From assembly GCA_023548195.1 (NCBI GenBank), contig JAJHZJ010000399.1, positions 6,639,100 through 6,703,099 of the forward strand: DNA of 64,000 bases, read 5' to 3'. Each line of letters opens with the position of its first letter. Position 1 is the first letter of the stretch. This document shows, piece by piece, positions 12,458-23,437 of the stretch. Made by a program: the position numbers and the translations under genes. The notes beneath the pieces were generated by a model. It ran no database searches, was not told where the DNA came from, and worked only from the letters and a program-made list of their open reading frames with translations. This DNA comes from Bettongia penicillata ogilbyi. Lineage: Eukaryota; Chordata; Mammalia; Diprotodontia; Potoroidae.

Positions 12458-12779
12458 AATGTGTTACAAAATTGACTCTTAAAATAGTTGACACCATAAC
12501 TACACCTTGAAGGAATACTGTGATTGTGAAGGAGTTTAAAATCTATTTAAATTGGCTTAGAATTTATTTGTGTTTATCAATTCTCTATTGTTCCTGTTCT
12601 TTGTTCTCAAACTTCATTGAGAGAATGTTTATCTGTTTTAATTCCAGTGTTTTGTGATATGCTGACTTTTATTTTTTGACTTTTTAATTCAAAATTGTAA
12701 TAAAAAGTGACATCAGAAAACTGAACTTTTTTTTCCAGTTCACTATTGATCCACATCTTTAATAATATTCACCTGTTTG
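12458..12779. other. Unrecognised DNA
   Basis: No gene or repeat recognised. Confidence 0.5.
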
Positions 12780-12998
12780 ACACTATGGGTAGAATGCTGG
12801 ACTTAGAGACAGGAGTATTTGAGTTGAAATTTAACTTGAGAAATTTACTAGCTAGGTGACTCTGGTTAAGGCACTCAGCGTTTGTTTGCTTCAGTTTCCA
12901 ATTCAGTGAAGAGGGAATAATTATAGGCTTTATCTCCAATGGTTATAATAAGGATAAAATGAGTTAATATTTGAAAAGAACTTTGCAAACATTAAAGT
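12780..12998 (+). mobile_element. MIR/MAR-like core SINE
   Basis: The tRNA-like head 'tatgggtagaatgctggac', the core 'ctagctaggtgactctgg' and 'gcttcagtttccaattcag', and the tail 'aggataaaatgagttaatat', 'actttgcaaacattaaagtg' occur in the correct order. The copy is full length but diverged. Confidence 0.75.
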
Positions 12999-13934
12999 GC
13001 TACATAATTGTGAGATTTTATCAATATTGTTCAGGGAAATAAAATGGACAACAAATTTTTGTAAATATCGCATTGTATTTCAGCAAACACTCAGACACTC
13101 CTACTGTACACAAAGCTCTGTAGTAGGTGAGATAAAACAAGCAAGAGAGCCTATTCTCCTGAGTCTCCTGGTGGAGTGGGGAAATAAGACACATGAAATA
13201 TTCCAATAAAATAATGCATCTTAAAAACAGAAGAAGAATCAAAGCCAAGTCTTATTTAAGGTCTTAAATTATAAGAGTTATTATTATTTGGTGGGATAAG
13301 ACAAGGTAAGTATCGTGGATGACAAAGGATTTGAACTGGACCTAAAAAGAAGGAGGAAGCTTTCAATAGTTGGAGATGGGATGGTGGATACCCTGCCATA
13401 AATAAATCCTAAGTTGGTCAGATAAAGACATAACAAGAAATGTTCGATGAGATTCATGTCCCTTGAATGTAAACCTGCAGCCAACTATTTGAATCATCTT
13501 AAAGTTGAATACTACTAATTTTCTAATGGCCATTTCATCTTGCCTCACCATTCATTTGATAGTGTTTACAAAAATCTGAACAATATCAATTAATTACCAT
13601 TTTAGTTTTCTTTAGTTTTTCAGTTTTTTTACTTGGAGCAAAAGTTTATATAAATAGTCGATAAATCATATTGCTTTGGAATTGGCAAAAATAAAGTGAT
13701 TCAATTGCTACAGTTGGCAGAGTACTTTATGTCCTTGAAAGTTAATATAGGAACTTAGAATCTAATAAAACCACTTCTGTGCCGTACCCTCAGAAACATA
13801 GCTTAATTTTTTTTCATTGCCTTTGATTTGAGGGATTACAAGTGAAATAAAGGGTAGTAAGAATAAAATGAGGGCTAATAATAGTTACAGGACTAAGGGA
13901 ATGCGAAAAAATTTGGGAAGAGGGATTAAATAAC
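12999..13934. other. Unrecognised DNA
   Basis: No gene recognised. Two short overlapping frames near 13,000-13,250 occur on opposite strands with no motif. Confidence 0.5.
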
Positions 13935-14060
13935 CTCAGGGTAATAGGATAAGAAATGGAAGGAACCTCAGAAATCATTTGACTTATCCTTGCATTACTA
14001 AGATGAAAAAATCAGGGCAAGAGAATGAGAATGCATTTTCCAAAGTTATAAAAATAGGAA
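13935..14060. mobile_element. Core-SINE fragment, old
   Basis: 'Aaatggaaggaacctcagaa', 'cattactaagatgaaaaa' and 'cattttccaaagttataaaa' follow the THER/MIR-like pattern seen at 8,490-8,690. Low sequence identity. Confidence 0.4.
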
Positions 14061-14334
14061 GTAATTAACTTGAAATTATTTTTACATGCAAAGCACATAA
14101 TTTCAATAGAGATTTGATTTGTTCTTATAGCCCTATAATTCTTAACTCAATGTCCACAATTCCCCAGTAGTTGCTTCAAAATAATTGGAGTGAGGGAAAT
14201 AACCTTTTTAAATGTTCAATAATATTAAGTTGCCATTGTAACCCTATGTATTTTATTTTATTCACTTAAAAAACATCATTCCTAAAAGAGGATCATAGAA
14301 TTCTCCTGATTGCCAAAATGAAACACACATGAAA

Positions 14335-14620
14335 AGGAAGGTCTGTGCTTATCCTTTAACCTAGCAATACTATTACTAGTAATATATTACTATTAGGTAA
14401 AAGAGAGAAGTAAAATGCATCAAAGTATGCCAAAATTATTTATATAAACACCTCCGTTGTAGATAAAAATTTCAAGTGGCTGATCATCAATTGAGAGATA
14501 AATGAACTAATCATAGTAAACGGATATAATGAAATATTATTATATTGTAGGAAAGGATGAAAAAGAAAGAACCAAAGATACCATTGTAATCCTGCAAGAA
14601 ATGGATGCAGTGTCAATGTA
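14335..14620 (+). pseudogene. Old L1 ORF2 C-terminal remnant
   Basis: The segment 'tatcctttaacctagcaatactattactag' and the text around 14,480-14,560 ('attgagagataaatgaacta', 'ggatataatgaaatattatt') align with the end of ORF2 and start of the 3'UTR in L1 J (54,893-55,110). It is strongly diverged and 5'-truncated. Confidence 0.6.
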
Positions 14621-14989
14621 AGTATAACAGGAAAACATTCTGTAATGAATATAATTTTGTAAGGAAAATAAAGTAATGGACAAAACTGTTGTCAATGAAG
14701 TGGACATTTGTGTTTGCAGACGACTGATTATAAATCATGTTTTCCCGCCACTTCACAGTCAAATGTTGGATTGTAAGTACACAAAACAAGAAGGCATTTT
14801 TCATAATCAACCAATGTATTCATGTATGTGATTTATTGACTATGCATATTTATTACAAGGGAAGCAATTTATTTGCGTTGAGAGGAAGGGAGAGTTGGGG
14901 AGACAATGATGCAAAAACAAATGAACAATAAGAGGAAAAGAATGTCAAGTTTCAATGTTGGAGAAAGACTAAAATTGTAAATGATTATA

Positions 14990-15165
14990 GGAGGAAAAGA
15001 AAGAAAACCAAATCTTAAACATAAGTTTGAATGTTGCAGCATAAAAAGCTTCCTATGCAAACCAGCCAACTCCCCTTCCATTTGAGCTTTCTCTTCCAGC
15101 AGCTTCTCTCTGCTTTTACACATAAGGTGATACCTTGTTAGCAAGGCCTAGCCTCTCCTACATAT
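14990..15165 (-). pseudogene. ERV gag remnant, inverted fragment
   Basis: On the minus strand, 'ggagaggctaggccttgcta' followed by 'cttatgtgtaaaagcaga' parallels 18,870-18,970 of the provirus. The two share a short peptide pattern, with 'SREKLLEEKAQ' here and 'KRGELLKGKFQ' there, then 'GELAGLH' and 'KELASLH'. In the provirus this lies at the N-terminal end of gag. The fragment belongs to a second copy of the same ERV family. It lies back to back with the 3' internal fragment on the plus strand, so the locus is rearranged. Confidence 0.6.
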
Positions 15166-15199
15166 ACCTGCCCTCTGTGCACTACTGTGATGTGTCACC

Positions 15200-15385
15200 C
15201 ATGGACCTGCTATCGACCAAGCTTTGGTTGCCAGGTAAAGAACTGACCTCTCGAGTGAGACCTCTTGGGGAAGGGAAAGCATTATGTCCAATTTCATCAG
15301 GAAGTAGCTATGGAAGGAGAGATCTTCATTCCTTACACCTAGATTTTGAGCCCATTCATTACAAGAGAAAATGATGTGGTGCATG
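15200..15385 (+). mobile_element. ERV 3' internal fragment
   Basis: From 'cgaccaagctttggttgcc' to 'attacaagagaaaatgatg' it aligns with 35,276-35,455 of the provirus: 'tatgtccaatttcatcag' against 'tacgtccaatctcagcag', and 'gattttgagcccattcatta' against 'gattttgggcccctttgttg'. This is the stretch just before the 3' LTR. No LTR follows; a GT-rich tract does (15,392-15,428). Confidence 0.65.
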
Positions 15386-15539
15386 TGTATATATAAGTGT
15401 GTGTGCGTATGTGTGTGTGTGCGTGTGTTCAACGAATGAATAGAAAGAGAAAAATAAAGAATAGATTGGTAGAAAAATATTTTTCAGAAAAGTGTACATA
15501 AAATGTCATTAAAAATATGAATAAAGCAATTAGAAGGGG

Positions 15540-16190
15540 AGGAAAGATGATTCCAATAACTACTTATCTGAATAAAAAGGAGAAAAATAACTAGATAAAA
15601 AAGGAACTCGTGCAAATCAAAATCTGGTAGCTAGTGAAAGGTACCACAAATGGGGAAGGGGGAAGTCTTTTGATGTAATGTGAAAGTGGAAACAGGGTTA
15701 CCTTAAAATAAGTTAAACTGAAACAGTTGAAAGGGCAAAACATTGTATTTGCAGGACAAGAGGACAGAAAACCTAAATTTGGAAGAAAAAACTATTTCAG
15801 CAAAAATGGAGGAAGATATAAACAACTCTCATAACACTAAATGTGAAGGAAATAATCAAATTAAGTGGAAAAGGATGATAGACTGGATAAGAAAATAAAA
15901 CTATTATAATATGTTGCTTACACATAAAAAAATTAAATAAACAAGAATGATACTAAATATAAATTAAGGGCTAGAAAAAATTATTATTCATCAAGCAACT
16001 AAAAAAAGTGAAAGTTACAATGATGCCAAGCAAAATGAAAGGAATATTCAAAACATACGGTGAGATGGAAAATAAAACTGCATAATACTGAAAGAAATCA
16101 GATGATAAAACCAACCCAATATTAAAATTATACTTTTGATTTTATGTCTCAACCTTTGAAGTCATAAAGGAAGTAACTGAATTAGTAGAC
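15540..16190 (+). pseudogene. Old L1 ORF2 N-terminal remnant
   Basis: The text at 15,830-15,925 ('gataagaaaataaaactatt', 'ataatatgttgcttacacat') parallels the start of ORF2 in L1 J (45,640-45,745), where the endonuclease domain begins. It is very diverged, with many stops. The ERV LTR that follows may have inserted into it. Confidence 0.5.
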
Positions 16191-16192
16191 AT

Positions 16193-16716
16193 TATAACAC
16201 CAATGCAATAGTTACAGCACCTATGGCTGCCATGAACGTGCCTGTGCCATTCTGAACGGCGAAATGCCACAGATTTTCCACATGGAAGACAGAACCAGAA
16301 TGTTTATTTAGACCAGAAAACCAAATCCATCATAGTAACAAAAATCTATACTTAGTAACAATGCAGAGCACAACACTGGTCCCAAGCCTTCCCCCTGCTT
16401 GACTTCCCATAAGCCAGCTCTATTAAACAAATCATAAGCAGGCTTCCCTTAAACAAAATGAGCTTCTCACACTCACTGCCAGCTGCTGACTTGCCTGCAT
16501 CCTTAAGTTCTGACTGCTCTGACCATATTTCCTCTCAGCTCAACTCTAGTTCCAACTCTTCCTGTTCCGCCCATTTCACAAACTACTCCCACCACAGGCA
16601 CCATGTGAATCATACTCATGTAACTGACTTCCATGTCACCCAGGCAGGCCACATGGGACTATTCATGAATACAAAAGACATCCCCATTTAAGTTGCTGTT
16701 GGAAACATACACATCA
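16193..16716 (-). mobile_element. ERV-L-like LTR, minus strand
   Basis: Read on the minus strand, the last 130 bases ('gtctaaataaacattctgg', 'gtcttccatgtggaaaatc', 'gcattggtgttata') align with the end of the provirus LTRs at 18,500-18,627 and 35,945-36,066. The AATAAA at the matching position is present. A likely 5' edge is 'tgatgtgtatgtttccaaca' at 16,716. Length of about 520 bp agrees with the 3' LTR (about 610 bp). No matching 5-bp TSD was found. Confidence 0.65.
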
Positions 16717-17054
16717 ATCCAAAAATAGCAAAGCATTCAATGTCCTCTCAGTTTTCTGAGTTTGACTAAAAAAGGTTTTTAAAAGGAATATTTAAAGCTG
16801 AGCAAATTCCTGGAAAAAACTAGACACAAAAGATATAGGACATGCTAAATTAAGCTCTTAAAAATATTTCTATTTTGCAATGTCATTTTGAAAGTGTTAG
16901 AAAAAAATTACCATGCATTAGGGACTAAGATAATGCAAGTGAATGTGAAAAGACATACATAATAAACAGTCTTTAGAGAGCATAATGTAAAAAAGCAATC
17001 ATTTAAAGAAGCAGAAACAAAAGACAAAAAAATTTTTTAAACACAAAGAAAGTG
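16717..17054. other. AT-rich DNA, possibly old L1
   Basis: A-rich text with no clear family match. It may be the continuation of the old L1 that precedes the LTR. Confidence 0.35.
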
Positions 17055-17210
17055 AGTTACTGAGGCCAAGATGGCAGAGTAAAACCAAGAATTTGCTACA
17101 GCTCTCTCACCTAATCCAGACAAATGCCTGTAAAAAATGACTCTAAATAAATATTGGAATTGCATAACCAGTTGAATAGATTTCCATAACAAATAATTTT
17201 GCATTATTCC
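17055..17210 (+). mobile_element. L1 5'UTR fragment
   Basis: 'Gaggccaagatggcagagta' is the conserved L1 5' end on the plus strand. It is followed by about 150 bases of 5'UTR-like text ('ctgtaaaaaatgactctaaa') and then cut by a minus-strand HAL1. Confidence 0.65.
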
Positions 17211-17212
17211 CT

Positions 17213-18378
17213 TCCAAAGCAGAATCCCATGAGAGTGAGACTTACTTATGCTTTTTCATCTCCCCTCTCTTCTCCTCCTTGCAAAAGCTCTTTCTGGCCT
17301 CTTTTATATGGGATGATTTGCTACATCCTAACTCTACCTTTCTCTTACTCCTAGTACATTCTACTCAACAGAAAATTTTACTTTTTAGGTATTCTCCCTT
17401 CATATTTACCTGACTCTATGCCCTTTGTCTATGTATATATGCATACATACATATTTATGTACACGCATAAATGCACATACATATAAGTATATACATATAT
17501 ACATACACATATACATATACCTACTTGCACATATATAATATGCACATACATGCATAGCCATACACACCTACATATCAGTGAGTGTATGTGTGTATACATG
17601 TATATGTTTATATATATATGTGTGTATATAGCATAAATATACAGTTCATATATACATTATATATGTACATACATATATTTATATGTGTGTATACATGTTT
17701 GTGTGACTCTACCTATATCTACATAGATACGTGTTCCCTCTAACTACCCAAATACTACAAAAGTTCTCATAAGTTACAAATACCATTTCTTCATGCAGGA
17801 ATGTAAACAGTTCAACTTAATGAGTTCCTTATGACTTCTCTTTCCTGTTCTTTTTCATGCTTTTCTTGATTCTTGTATTTGAAAGTAAAATTTTCTATTC
17901 AGTTTTAGTCTTTTCAGGAGCACTGTTTGAAAATCCTCTATTTCACTGAAGCTCAATTTTTCCCCGAATTATTACATTCATTTTTGCTGGGTAAATGATT
18001 CTTGGTTTGAATCCTGCTTCATTGGATCCCTGGACCATCAGACACTAAGATCTTCAATCTCTTGATAGAGAAGCTGCTAAATCTTGTCTTATTCCGATTG
18101 TATTTGCACAGCTATTGAATTTCTTCTTTATAGTTGCTTTTAATATTTTCTCCTTCACCTGGGTACTCTGTAATTTGCTATAATATTCCTAGGAGTTTTG
18201 CTTTTGGCTTCTCCTTCAGGAGGTTATCAGTGCATTCTTACTACTTCTGTTTTACTCTCTAGTTTTAGAATATCAAGGCAGTTTTCCTTGACAATTTCTC
18301 GAAATATGATAACTAGATTTTATTTTCATCATGGTTTTCAAGGTGAACAACAATTTTTAAATTATTTCTCCTGGATCT
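17213..18378 (-). mobile_element. HAL1-type element Q, 5'-truncated
   Basis: Minus-strand HAL1 consisting of the 3'UTR (17,213-17,830) and the C-terminal part of ORF1 (to 18,378). Typical markers are 'gaatgtaaacagttcaactt', 'tgcttttcttgattcttgt' and 'gctgggtaaatgattcttgg'. The ORF1 part stops at 'aaattatttctcctggatct', the RRM start. The CA-rich tract of the 3'UTR has expanded into an ATAC/ATGT array. Confidence 0.8.
17430..17725. repeat. ATAC/ATGT-rich microsatellite
   Basis: About 300 bases of interrupted TATACA/CATATA/TGTGTA repeats. They occupy the place of the CA tract in the HAL1 3'UTR of copy Q. Confidence 0.85.
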
Positions 18379-18384
18379 AGGCCT

Positions 18385-18627
18385 TGGCAAAGGGGATGGG
18401 GTGGGAGGCTTAGGAATGTCTTTTCTCCCTGTGGTTATCATGTTTATTAACTTCATGTTCGCCATGAAAGATTTTGCTTTCTGGTTTGGGTATTTGGCTT
18501 TCTGGTTTCTAAATAAATGCTTTTCTTCTGCTATCTACATGGAGAGTCTATTTGGATTTGTGACTGAGAACTATACTGGCATATTTGCAGTCATCACCAG
18601 TACTATGAATATTGCCATGGCAATACA
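18385..18627 (+). repeat. 5' LTR remnant of the provirus
   Basis: The segment aligns with 35,830-36,066 of the 3' LTR: 'ttatcatgtttattaactt' against 'tgatcatgtttattaattt', and 'attgccatggcaataca' against 'attgccttggtgataca'. It holds AATAAA at about 18,511 and ends in CA at 18,627. The 5' part is missing where HAL1 Q abuts. A 130-codon frame from 18,401 is an accident of the LTR. Confidence 0.8.
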
Positions 18628-18629
18628 TT

Positions 18630-18648
18630 TGGCGTCACAAATAGGATC
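18630..18648 (+). promoter_or_regulatory. Probable retroviral primer-binding site
   Basis: TGGCGTCACAAATAGGATC begins two bases after the terminal CA of the LTR, the usual spacing. The TGG start is what complements a tRNA 3' CCA. The primer tRNA cannot be named with confidence from this decayed copy. Confidence 0.55.
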
Positions 18649-20286
18649 ACAGTGTATAAAATCTTCATTTGGAGGCAGAAAGGATTTAGAGGAAGAAAGT
18701 AGTATCCTAGGTTGGAATGATTTAAATTTTTTGTCGCTAGCCAGAGAATGGTCTAAGAACACTGTACCCTGTGAAAACTGTGAAGGGAGGTGACAGGAGG
18801 GGGAATATGGAGATGTGGAAATGTGTTTCCAAGGAATAACAATAGGCCAGGGAAGGAATTGACAGGGGTGTGTAGGAGAGGCTGGATTTTATTAACGGGT
18901 TACAATACTATGTGTAAAAAGAGAGGTGAGCTGCTTAAGGGAAAATTTCAGTTGGAAAAAGAGTTAGCAAGTTTGCACGAGAATGCTCAGACTTCGGGCT
19001 CTCCTTTACATGAGCAGTCTGAGGGGTCTCAGGTGGAAGTAAAAGCTGTTCATTTAGCTTAGAAGAAGGTGAAAGCTAACAAAAGAAACGTGCCTATAAC
19101 CTTTGAACAGACACAACCTAGTTGCCACAGTGACCAAGGAAGTGAAATAATTCTAAAGAGAGAAGTTTTTAAGGAAGAAGCATGCCCATTAGTGAAGCAA
19201 GAACAAGAGAACCCAGGAGGTAACAGTATTCAGGGAAATAATTGAGCACTATACTCCACAGGAGGTCATTAATATTTTGAGCACGTTCATTCAAAGGATG
19301 GGAGAATCATTAATATCTTGGATGGTAAGAAATCACTGACAAAGGGATCTATACGTAGCATGGACTATTTAAAATTTATAGGTATTACAATCCTTTTGTA
19401 CATCAAACGTTCAGAGACTACAATATGCAAGGAGGTAACAATACAACTAATCTGTTAGATTTGACTGCAGAAGCCTGCACTGCTAATTATCCTACTGACT
19501 TTATGTTGCCTAGTGGAGACAGATGTGGTATTCATTTAGGGACTATATAAGAAATTTAAAGCAGGAGGTAAGGAAGATTGCTGTAATGATCAGAACTGCA
19601 GGTTTATACTATGATACTCCCATTGCAGTGCACCATAGGAATATCAGAGTGAAGATGGCTCCATCTACTTACAAGCACTTGATTTTGATTATAATTGAGG
19701 AAATAGCGCACCTCCTTTCAGAGATATTAGAAAAAATTTCACAGTTAAATGACTTAGGGGACTGGGGAAAAGACAAAATTCTAGGGAGAGAAGAGAAAAT
19801 ACCCAGCAAATTCAAATTCAGAATAAATTGAGGAGAGAATTGTTTACTGCTCTATAGAGAGCAGTGGAAGAGTTTGGAATCATAGAAGGTATTTCAACTA
19901 ATGAACTATACAAAATGTAGTGAGAAAAGGGACTTGATAGAAACAAAATAGAGAAGTAATAACTCCCCTTACAGATCCTGTTGAATCTTTCTATCCAAGT
20001 TTGTCATGCTATCAGGAGGAATAGGAAACTGGCGAAATTGCAGCTCAGATTACAGAAATAAAATGACAAGATTACAGACTCCACATCAAGTTGACCGTTT
20101 TTTGGAAAAATGGATCAAATACTGCAACACAAGCATTAATAAGTAGAGAAACTTAGGCCTCCCTTATAAATAGAACACCTTTAAATTTGCTTGAAAGGAG
20201 ATACCAGTTTCCAGCAAGGAAGATAAGAAGAAATACAGTTTTAGTGGGTAAAATAAAAATGAATCCAGTGACTCTACCTGAACCGT
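18649..20286 (+). pseudogene. ERV gag region, decayed
   Basis: The region between primer site and pol, where gag lies in retroviruses. Open pieces are 18,790-19,062 and 19,523-19,831. The first contains a Lys/Glu-rich helical stretch that is matched in the inverted second copy at 14,990-15,165. No zinc-knuckle CCHC box could be found, and neither piece has a motif that identifies a capsid domain by eye. The assignment rests on position and on the repeat copy. Multiple stops separate the pieces. Confidence 0.55.
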
Positions 20287-20626
20287 TTGAAGTGAATACT
20301 TAATTTAATTTTATTGTTTTATTTGTTTTGACTGTTCTACAATCATTTCCAAATAACTTGGATTTTTCCCCTGCCACCCCCTCCTTCCCCATTTCCTCCC
20401 CTCTCTCTCCTTGGGAGTGCATACAGTTTTACGTAGACTCTACACATACATTCATATTAAATAAATTTTCACCTTAGTCAATTTGCATAGAAGAATTAAA
20501 ATGTTTGATAGAGATCATAAAATGAACCAAAACATAATACAAAAGAAAAGGATCTGCTACATTCTACAATTGAATTCCAAAGTTCTTTCTCTGAATGTGA
20601 AAGGAATTATGCCCTAATAGACAATT

Positions 20627-22519
20627 GGGGAGGAGGAGCCAAGATAGCGGAGTAGGAAGATTCACATATGGTAGTTCCAAACCCACAGCCCAAAATTACC
20701 TGTAAAGAGGAACTCCCAACAAATTCTGGAGCAATGGAAGCCTCACAGAAACGGAATGGAGGAGATTTCTGTTCCATGAAAAACTAGCAGCAAAGCTCCA
20801 TCGTGCACCGGCCACAGAGCAGAGCCCAGTGCTGCACTGACCACGCAGTCGCAAGAGGCATAGATCCGAGTAGACTTCAGGGATGGAACCTCCAGAGGCC
20901 GCGAAGGTCCCTCCACCCACAGGTGCAACAGGTCAGTGAGATAGCCTGTTTGGGGTGGAGAGAGGAGCGGGGTGTCTTGATAACGCAGGCCCCTTCGGGA
21001 GGAAACAACATGGGGAAGCAGCAGACAAGAGCTCCCTAAGCAGGCAAGAGCTTGGATCTATTACTGAAGGTCTCTGCATAAACCCCTTGAGGGAATTGAG
21101 CCTAGGAGGCCACCCTGCCCCCACCTGAGAACCTGAATTTAATCTTACCCTGCATAGCATCCCTGCCCCCTGCTGAAAGTCCTGAGGCTGGGGAGCAGCA
21201 TTTGAATCTCAGACCCAAGCACTAGCTGGGAGAATCTGGGCGGGAGTGGAGAGGAGTCTCAGAAGTCACGTAACTGGCTGGGAAAATGCCCAGAAAAGGG
21301 AAAAAAAACATAAGACCATACAAGGTTACATTATTGGTGAACAGATGTTTCCTCTTTTCCTTTCTCATGAGGAAGAACAATGCGTACTATGAGGGAAAGA
21401 CATAGAAGTCAAAGCCTCTGTATCCTGAACATCCGAAATAGATATCCAATGGGCTCAGGCCAAGGAAGAGCCCAAAAAGGATTTTGAAAATCAAGTTAGA
21501 CAGGTGGAGGAAAAACTGGGAAGAGAAATGAGAGACATGAAAGAAAAGCATAAAAAACGGGTCAATACCTTGCTAAAGGAGACCTAAGAAAATGTCTGAA
21601 GAAAATAACACCTTGAAAATAGGCTAACTCCATTGGCAAAAGAGGATCAAAAAGCTAATGAGGAGAAGAATGCTTTCAAAAGCAGAATTAGCCAAATGGA
21701 AAAAGAGATTCAAAAGCTCACTGAAGAAAATAGTTCTCTCAAAATTAGAAAGGAACACATGGAGGCTAATGACTTTCTGAGAAACCAAGAAATCAAAAAA
21801 CAAAACCAAAAGAATGAAAAAAATGGAAGATAATGTGAAATATCTTATTAGAAAAACAACTGACCTGGAAAATAGATCCAGGAGAGACAATTTAAAAATT
21901 ATGGGACTACCTGAAAGTCATGATAAAAAAAAGAGCCTAGACATCATCATCAATGAAATTATCAAGGAAAACTGCCCTGATATTCTAGAACCTGAGGGCA
22001 AAATAAGTATTGAAAGAATCCATCGATCACCACCAGAAAGAGATCCAACAAAGGAAACTCCTAGGAACATTGTGGCTAAGTCAGAATTCCCAGATCTAGG
22101 AGAAAATATTGCAAGCAGCTAGAAAGAAATAATTCAAGTATTGTGGAAATACAATCAGGATAACACAATATCTAGCAGCTTCTACATTAAGGGATCGAAG
22201 GGCGTGGAATAGGATATTCCAGAATTCAAAGGAACTAAGACTCAAACCAAGAATCACCTACCCAGCAAAACTGAGTATAATACTTCAGGGGAAAATATGG
22301 TCTTTCAATGAAACAGAGGACTTTCAAGGATTCTTGATAAAAACAACAGAGCTGAAAAGAAAATTTGACTTTCAAACACAAGAATGAGAAGAAGCACGAA
22401 AAAGTAAACAGCAAAGTGAGGTCACAAGGGACTTACCAAAGTTGAACTGTTTACATTCCTACATGGAAAGACAATATTTGTAACTCTTGAAACTTTTCAG
22501 TATGTGGGTAGTTGGTGAG

Positions 22520-22561
<42 letters not shown>

Positions 22562-23437
22562 CACGTGTGCATGCACACACACATACACACATGCACGCAC
22601 ATACAGAGACAGTGAGCACAGAGTGAATTGAATAGGATGGGATCATATCTTAAAAAAATAAGGTAAATGTATAAGAGAACTGTATTGGAAGGAGAGAGGG
22701 TGAAATGGAATGGGGTAAATTATCTCTCTTTCAAGAAGCAAGCAGGAGACTTTTTAGTGGAGGGAAAAAGAGGAGAACTGAGAAAAAAACATGAAGTTGA
22801 CTCTCATCACATTCGACTAAAGGAAGGAATAAAATGCACACTCTCTTTGGTATGAAAACCTATATTACAATACAGGAAAGTGAGGGAGATGGAGGTAAGC
22901 AGGGTGGGGGGATTATGGAAGGGAGGGCAATGGGAGGAGGGAGCAATTTGAAGTCAATATTCGGGGAGGGACAGGATCAAAAGAGAGAACAGAAACAATG
23001 GGGGGCAGGGTAGGATGGAGGGAAATATAGTTAGTCTTGCACAACACAACAATTATCGAAGTCATTTCCAAAACTACACAGATATGGTCTATATTGAATT
23101 GCCTGCCTTCCCAAAGAGAAAGGGTGGGGAGGGTGGGATGGGGAGAATTTGGAAATCTAAGTTTTAGGATCACCTGTTGAGTATTGTTCTTGCTACTAGG
23201 AAATAAGAAATACAGTTAATGGGGAATAGAATGTTATCTGGCCCTACGGGACAAAAGAGAAGATGGGGACAAAGGAAGGGAGGGATGATAGAAGAGAGGG
23301 AAGATTGGTGATAGGGGAAATTAGAGTGCTGGGTATATTGGGGTGGGGGAAAGGGACAAATGGCGAGAAAATTTGGAACCCAACATTTTCTGAAAAAGAA
23401 TGTAAAAAGTTAAATAAATAAATTTGTATTAAAAAAG
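20627..23437 (+). mobile_element. HAL1-type element C
   Basis: A complete ORF1-only element inserted in the 3' end of L1 M, with TSD agacaatt at 20,619-20,626 and 23,438-23,445. It starts 'ggggaggaggagccaagat', has a 5'UTR with a single 'tctctgcataaacccc' unit, ORF1 at 21,286-22,387, a (CA)n tract at 22,524-22,558, a purine-rich 3'UTR and a 'gttaaataaataaatttg' tail. There is no ORF2. Confidence 0.92.
21286..22387 (+). pseudogene. HAL1 ORF1 (copy C), broken
   Basis: The ATG at 21,286 gives 'MPRKG' and then an A-run difference shifts the frame. In other copies the N-terminus continues as a lysine-rich 'KNKTIE' segment. Open pieces are 21,633-21,833 (coiled coil) and 21,814-22,122 (RRM start 'LENRSRRDNLKIMGLPE', then 'ERIHRSPPERD'). 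The C-terminal domain follows to the TGA at 22,385 with further breaks. A stop is also present near 21,585. The family role is RNA binding and chaperone activity as a trimer. Confidence 0.85.

Noticed and set aside
16458..16691. 77-codon Ser/His-rich frame
   Set aside because: It lies wholly in a minus-strand ERV LTR and has no start context or motif supporting a gene.
18401..18793. 130-codon frame with several hydrophobic segments, resembling a membrane protein
   Set aside because: It coincides with the 5' LTR and leader of the provirus and aligns as DNA with the 3' LTR, where the frame is not kept.
22524..22600. Possible CRISPR-like or satellite array in CA-rich stretches of several elements
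   Set aside because: They are simple dinucleotide tracts at one fixed 3'UTR place in HAL1 copies, with no spacers.
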